A stretch of 24,046 nucleotides of DNA from JAZDIT01 sp043804755. Lineage in GTDB: Bacteria; Patescibacteriota; Minisyncoccia; Minisyncoccales; JAQTPW01. The stretch's first letter is position 1. The number at the start of each line of letters is the position of its first letter. Position numbers and translations under genes: made by a program. A model generated the notes under the pieces. The model made no database searches and was not told the origin of the DNA. It saw nothing but the letters and a program-made list of their open reading frames with translations. The stretch covers positions 1 through 24,046 of the forward strand of contig JAZDIT010000011.1 of NCBI GenBank assembly GCA_043804755.1. The letters run 5' to 3'. This document shows positions 21,378 to 24,046 of the stretch, piece after piece.

Positions 21378-22451
21378 ATGATGATTCAGTTTCCGGTTTT
21401 CAAAACCAAAATAAAAGGCGTAACAAAAAGATTTGATTTAAACAACCCAAAAGGAAGAAAGGAATATTTTTCTTTGAAAGCTGGCAGAGAGATAAAAGAA
21501 ATAAGAGATTATTTGAAAAAAGGGAAAACCTTTATTGCTTACCTCGTGGGCAAAAAAAATTCAGGCAAGGGAACTTATGCCAAAATGTTTGACGAAGTAG
21601 TCGATCCGAAAAGGATAGAACATTTTTCCATAGGAGACATGATAAGAGAAGTGGATGAAGAGCTAAAAGATAAACAAAAAAGAAAAAAGCTTATTGCCTA
21701 TCTTGAAAAAAAATACCGGGGGTGGCATTCGGTAAAAGAATTAATTGCCCTTCTCGAAAAAAGGAGCACCAAAACCCTCTTGCCGACAGAATTGATTTTA
21801 GACTTGGTCAAAAAGGAAATCCAAGAAAGAAAAAAGAAAGCCATTTTCATAGACGGTTTTCCTCGTGATTTGGACCAAATAAATTTCACTTTGTTTTTCA
21901 GGGATCTTATCGGATACAGGGACGACCCGGACATATTCGTGTTGATAGACGTTCCTGAAAAGGTGATTGACGAAAGAATAAAATGGAGGAGAATTTGTCC
22001 GGTTTGCAAAACATCGAGGGGCCTGACATTATTGCCCACATCAAAAATCGGTTATGATGCAAAGCAGAAAAATTTTTATTTGATATGCGATAATTCGACA
22101 TGCAGGGGAACGAAAATGATTGCAAAAGAAGGAGATGAGCTGGGAACTGCACCAATAAAAGAGAGACTTAAAAAAGACGAAAAATTGATTGAACAAGCTT
22201 TTCATCTTTACGGCATTCCTAAGGTGCTCTTGAGAAATTCATTGCCGGCGAAAGACGCCAAAAAATACGTTGATGATTACGAAATAACTCCGGAATACGT
22301 TTATAAATGGGACGAAAAAACGAAAAAAGTAAAAATAATTGAAAAACCGTGGCTTATAAAAGACGACAGAGGGGTAAAATCGGTAAGCTTGTTGGCGCCT
22401 GCGGTTGTGGTTTCACTTATCAAACAAATGGCTGGGTTGTTAAAATTATAA
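21378..22451 (+). CDS. Enlarged adenylate-kinase-like nucleotide kinase
   Basis: The 357-residue protein has the adenylate kinase fold with about 50 extra residues in front and other additions. Visible motifs are the P-loop GKKNSGKGT (58-66), HFSIGDMIR (AMP-site region), IDGFPRDLDQ (158-167) and DERIKWRR. The lid carries a putative zinc site, CPVC (C207, C210) and CDNSTC (C237, C242), with a wider gap between pairs than in usual zinc AKs. Typical adenylate kinases are about 215 residues, so this is a divergent relative and may not be the housekeeping enzyme. It is 6 nt after the ComEC-like gene, suggesting a joint role in nucleotide uptake or salvage. Confidence 0.75.
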   Translation: MMIQFPVFKTKIKGVTKRFDLNNPKGRKEYFSLKAGREIKEIRDYLKKGKTFIAYLVGKKNSGKGTYAKMFDEVVDPKRIEHFSIGDMIREVDEELKDKQKRKKLIAYLEKKYRGWHSVKELIALLEKRSTKTLLPTELILDLVKKEIQERKKKAIFIDGFPRDLDQINFTLFFRDLIGYRDDPDIFVLIDVPEKVIDERIKWRRICPVCKTSRGLTLLPTSKIGYDAKQKNFYLICDNSTCRGTKMIAKEGDELGTAPIKERLKKDEKLIEQAFHLYGIPKVLLRNSLPAKDAKKYVDDYEITPEYVYKWDEKTKKVKIIEKPWLIKDDRGVKSVSLLAPAVVVSLIKQMAGLLKL

Positions 22452-22532
22452 TAATGATACTTTCGGAATTTTCGTTTACGAAACTTCCTCAAATAATCTC
22501 TCGCCAGGGGATAGAAATTATTAAAAATTTTA

Positions 22533-22562
22533 TTGACAGCTTTTTGGGCCTAATGGTAAAAT
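22533..22562 (+). promoter_or_regulatory. Strong promoter of the 6S-like RNA
   Basis: TTGACA (22533-22538) and TAAAAT (22557-22562) are 18 nt apart, and the -10 has an extended TGG (22554-22556). Seven nt on, at 22569, the first base of a long terminal helix appears. Confidence 0.75.
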
Positions 22563-22568
22563 ATAAGT

Positions 22569-22733
22569 GGTCCTGTCCTTCTAGTTAAATTCTGGGACAA
22601 ACGCTTTTTACGGGAGTTCGAAATGATTGCGGTCCTCGGACCGCATCTAGAACACCCACTTGAATCTTTTCTCCAGAATTACTACCTGGAAGAAAACAGG
22701 GCCAAACAAAAAACCCGTTCAACGGGTTTTTTG
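22569..22733 (+). ncRNA. Structured noncoding RNA resembling 6S RNA
   Basis: The unit between promoter and terminator has no convincing ORF but folds as a long rod. Helices pair 22569-22576 with 22696-22703, 22578-22584 with 22686-22692, and 22588-22595 with 22673-22680 (8, 7 and 8 bp). A large central bubble (22596-22611 opposite 22658-22672) follows, then a stem 22612-22619 with 22650-22657 and an apical GC hairpin (22629-22634 with 22639-22644, loop CTCG). Length of about 165 nt and the closing stem, open bubble and apical hairpin order are those of 6S RNA, which binds RNA polymerase. The 6S identity is inference from architecture only; a novel small RNA is the alternative. Confidence 0.6.
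22708..22733 (+). terminator. Bidirectional terminator between the RNA gene and tRNA-Pro
   Basis: AAAAAACCCG (22708-22717) pairs with CGGGTTTTTT (22723-22732) around TTCAA. T runs result on both strands, so it can end both the + strand RNA and the - strand rpmB-tRNA transcript. Confidence 0.9.
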
Positions 22734-22740
22734 TTTTAAT

Positions 22741-22811
22741 TCGGGGTGCCGGGAATTGAACCCGGTTTACTACCACCCCAAGGTAGCGTACTGCCGGTAT
22801 ACTACACCCCG
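22741..22811 (-). tRNA. tRNA-Pro (anticodon GGG)
   Basis: On the - strand a 71-nt cloverleaf can be drawn. The acceptor stem is CGGGGTG with CACCCCG and discriminator A; the C1-G72 pair is typical of bacterial tRNA-Pro. The D-arm is GTAT/GTAC with GG in the loop, the anticodon stem is CTACC/GGTAG with loop TTGGGGT, so the anticodon is GGG, and the T-arm is CCGGG/CCCGG with loop TTCAATT. No CCA is encoded. It starts 7 nt after the rpmB stop codon, so both genes are probably on one transcript. Confidence 0.93.
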
Positions 22812-22818
22812 CAGGCAA

Positions 22819-23004
22819 CTACTTTTTCTTTCCCATCGCTTTTATGCATTTTGTGCAAGCAAGCGCCCTCTTGCCGGACGGCAATCTTGTCCATTGCAAA
22901 TTCGGCCGTTTTTTCTTTTTAACGGTGGGATTGTATTTGCCTCGGAGTTTTACCAGCTTCCAGGCATAAGAATATTTTTTATCGCAGATAGCGCATGTTT
23001 TCAT
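22819..23004 (-). CDS. rpmB: Ribosomal protein L28
   Basis: The 61-residue protein is L28 of the large ribosomal subunit. It has an N-terminal CAIC (C4, C7) and a C-terminal CTKC (C50, C53), which together form a zinc ribbon, and the conserved KKKKRPNLQWTRLPSGKRALACTKCIKAM pattern in outline. The N-terminal part between the knuckle and the RPNLQ segment is short. It is the only protein gene on the - strand and is followed by tRNA-Pro. Confidence 0.9.
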   Translation of the reverse strand: MKTCAICDKKYSYAWKLVKLRGKYNPTVKKKKRPNLQWTRLPSGKRALACTKCIKAMGKKK

Positions 23005-23015
23005 AATGATTCAAT

Positions 23016-23042
23016 GTTATAACTTTTTAATATTTTTGGCAA
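23016..23042 (-). promoter_or_regulatory. Candidate promoter of rpmB
   Basis: On the - strand, TTGCCA (23042-23037) precedes TATAAC (23021-23016) at 15 nt. The -35 overlaps the -35 of the divergent promoter for the M50 gene. Confidence 0.4.
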
Positions 23043-23063
23043 TATGTTAAGCTGTAATATGAT
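23036..23063 (+). promoter_or_regulatory. Promoter of the M50 protease gene
   Basis: TTGGCA (23036-23041) and TATGAT (23058-23063) are 16 nt apart; the ATG at 23082 is 18 nt after the -10, giving a leader of about 12 nt. Confidence 0.6.
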
Positions 23064-23081
23064 AGCACAAAACAAATATAA

Positions 23082-23690
23082 ATGTTAATCACTTTTTTTT
23101 CGCTGATAGTTCTGATACTTTCGGTTATGATCCATGAAATCGCCCATGGCAGTATGGCTTTTTATTTGGGGGATAATACCGCAAAACGCGAGGGGAGACT
23201 GACATTAAATCCGCTAAAGCATTTGGATCCCTTAGGTTCAGTCATTCTGCCGCTGATGTTGGCCATAATGGGAAGTCCGTTTGTTGTCGGATGGGCAAAA
23301 CCCGTACCGATAAATCCCTATAATTTTCGTGACCAGAAATGGGGAGAACTGAAAGTGTCAATCGCTGGGCCTGCGGCAAATTTTTTAGTAGCAATAATTT
23401 TCGGATTGCTGATAAGATTTTTCCCAATTTCAGAACCCCTTTTTGACTCATTTAGAATAATCGTAGTTTTAAACTTAGTTCTAGGAATATTCAACCTGAT
23501 TCCCGTTCCGCCCCTCGACGGTTCATGGATCCTCATGACTGTCTTACCAGAAAAATTCGCCAATTTCAAAATTCTTTTGCGCCAGTATGGAATTTTCATT
23601 CTGATTTTCCTTATTTTTTTCTCAGGGCTGGACTGGATTTTTTCAATTGCGGCAGTTTTTTTCAGATTGGTTTCCGGGCATCCGTTGTAA
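23082..23690 (+). CDS. M50 (site-2 type) membrane metalloprotease
   Basis: The 202-residue membrane protein is a compact site-2 protease. The zinc motif HEIAH (H18, E19, H22) lies in the first helix and the third ligand D146 is in NLIPVPPLDG in a later helix. Other family features are GRLTLNPLKHLDPLGS and AGPAANFLVA. It has no PDZ or CBS domain. Such proteases cut membrane-embedded regulators or leftover signal peptides. It is divergent from rpmB and is followed by the rpsL leader, so it seems a single-gene unit. Confidence 0.93.
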   Translation: MLITFFSLIVLILSVMIHEIAHGSMAFYLGDNTAKREGRLTLNPLKHLDPLGSVILPLMLAIMGSPFVVGWAKPVPINPYNFRDQKWGELKVSIAGPAANFLVAIIFGLLIRFFPISEPLFDSFRIIVVLNLVLGIFNLIPVPPLDGSWILMTVLPEKFANFKILLRQYGIFILIFLIFFSGLDWIFSIAAVFFRLVSGHPL

Positions 23691-23695
23691 ATGTA

Positions 23696-23724
23696 TTGAC
23701 TAATATTTTGCTATCTGATAAACT
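23696..23724 (+). promoter_or_regulatory. Promoter of the rpsL (str) operon
   Basis: TTGACT (23696-23701) and TAAACT (23719-23724) are 17 nt apart, with an extended TGA (23716-23718). It starts 6 nt after the M50 stop and about 300 nt before rpsL. Confidence 0.65.
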
Positions 23725-23730
23725 AATCGC

Positions 23731-24000
23731 ATACCTTAAAGGATATCAGTTTTTAGCAATAGCGAGGAAACGAGATCCTGCAAAAGCAGGTTCTTCTTTT
23801 GAAAAGAAGATTCTAAAAATGACTTCCCACATCGGAGAGGGGTCGGGAGAACAGACAGTTCTCCCGTATAGGAAAATATAGTATATATATTCTTCCTTAC
23901 AGTCAAAATATTAAAAACCGAGGGTTGTTAAGGAGCGAGCCCGAAGCCAAAGCGCCCGCGAAGCGGGAAAGGGCGAGCGATTTTATTTGAATTATTACTA
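23731..24000 (+). promoter_or_regulatory. Long structured leader of rpsL
   Basis: This 270-nt stretch without a convincing gene holds several hairpins: CCTGC/GCAGG (23777-23781 with 23786-23790), TCTTC/GAAGA (23792-23796 with 23806-23810), CGGGAGAAC/GTTCTCCCG (23844-23852 with 23858-23866), and near the gene two mutually exclusive stems, CCCGC/GCGGG (23955-23959 with 23963-23967) or CGCCC/GGGCG (23953-23957 with 23971-23975). These suit regulation of ribosomal protein expression or an unrecognised RNA gene. I see no known riboswitch motif. Confidence 0.5.
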
Positions 24001-24046
24001 TGCCAACAGTAAGACAATTAATTAAAAAAGGAAGGGACAAAAAAAA
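24001..24046 (+). CDS. rpsL: Ribosomal protein S12, 5' end only (runs off the window)
   Basis: The first 15 codons read MPTVRQLIKKGRDKK, the conserved N-terminus of S12 (compare MPTxxQLxRKGRxxx). The rest lies beyond the window. No SD is present before the ATG. A strong promoter and long leader lie upstream. Confidence 0.88.

Noticed and set aside
22585..22818. 77-residue - strand ORF
   Set aside because: It overlaps the tRNA-Pro, terminator and 6S-like RNA; the reading is a translation of RNA genes.
22660..23022. 120-residue + strand ORF
   Set aside because: It runs through the terminator and antisense to tRNA-Pro and L28, which are well supported.
23525..23881. Open frame through the end of the M50 gene into the rpsL leader, including a possible 20-residue ORF at 23819
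   Set aside because: The first part is the M50 gene in another frame, and the rest coincides with several hairpins behind a promoter; no SD or family supports coding.
1..24046. CRISPR array, transposase, integrase or attachment sites
   Set aside because: No regularly spaced repeats beyond the two-copy 39-nt unit, and no transposase or integrase motifs in any frame I read.

Overview
The window looks like a stretch of chromosome from a Patescibacteria (Candidate Phyla Radiation) bacterium, probably of Parcubacteria type. The signs are very compact genes, AT-rich leaders with almost no Shine-Dalgarno (SD) sequences, a short four-cysteine L28, small DUF5679 and DUF1858 proteins, a LemA/HtpX pair, SIMPL, DUF192 and DoxX membrane proteins, and many unrecognised short proteins. 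TGA is used as a stop (for example lemA, iscU and the DUF192 gene), so the code is standard, unlike Gracilibacteria or Absconditabacteria. The lineage call is inference from gene content. Nearly all genes lie on the + strand; only rpmB and a tRNA-Pro are on the - strand.

Layout. 1-1760: RibD-like deaminase, a membrane-anchored Cys-rich protein and an ArsM-type methyltransferase. 1810-2750: a self-contained cassette with its own promoter, three small unknown ORFs with strong SDs, and a terminator. 2790-7510: envelope genes (DUF192, DoxX, SIMPL, two-helix protein, LemA, HtpX, GerMN-like). 7620-8350: ZIP metal transporter. 8357-10500: a redox block of glutamate-synthase FMN domain, mini-ferredoxin, thioredoxin and ferredoxin:thioredoxin reductase catalytic subunit. 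10515-11266: a second orphan cassette. 11279-14352: an ArsR-type regulator with a perfect palindrome on its promoter, then iscS, iscU and mnmA (sulfur mobilisation, Fe-S assembly, tRNA 2-thiolation). 14360-18622: a copper operon of Cys-rich mini-protein, CsoR repressor, HMA-TauE/SafE-cupredoxin fusion and CopA ATPase. 18665-20427: a thioredoxin-CcdA-like membrane fusion, tandem hairpin repeats, DUF1858 and DUF5679 proteins. 20502-22451: ComEC-like metallo-hydrolase and an enlarged adenylate-kinase-like protein. 22533-22733: a promoter-terminator unit with no convincing ORF whose transcript folds like 6S RNA. 22741-23004: tRNA-Pro(GGG) and rpmB on the - strand. 23082-23690: M50 protease. 23696-24046: a structured leader and the first codons of rpsL.

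Together the genes suggest a small-genome cell investing in thiol, Fe-S and metal handling. The ferredoxin-thioredoxin chain could supply reducing power to cytosolic targets and, through the CcdA-like fusion, to the cell surface. The ArsR- and CsoR-controlled operons each carry a recognisable candidate operator. The most novel signals are the 6S-like RNA, the two orphan cassettes that use SD sequences in an otherwise SD-poor neighbourhood, the copper-operon fusion with a G8 tract that could join it to CopA, and the tandem hairpin repeats that precede the DUF1858 gene.
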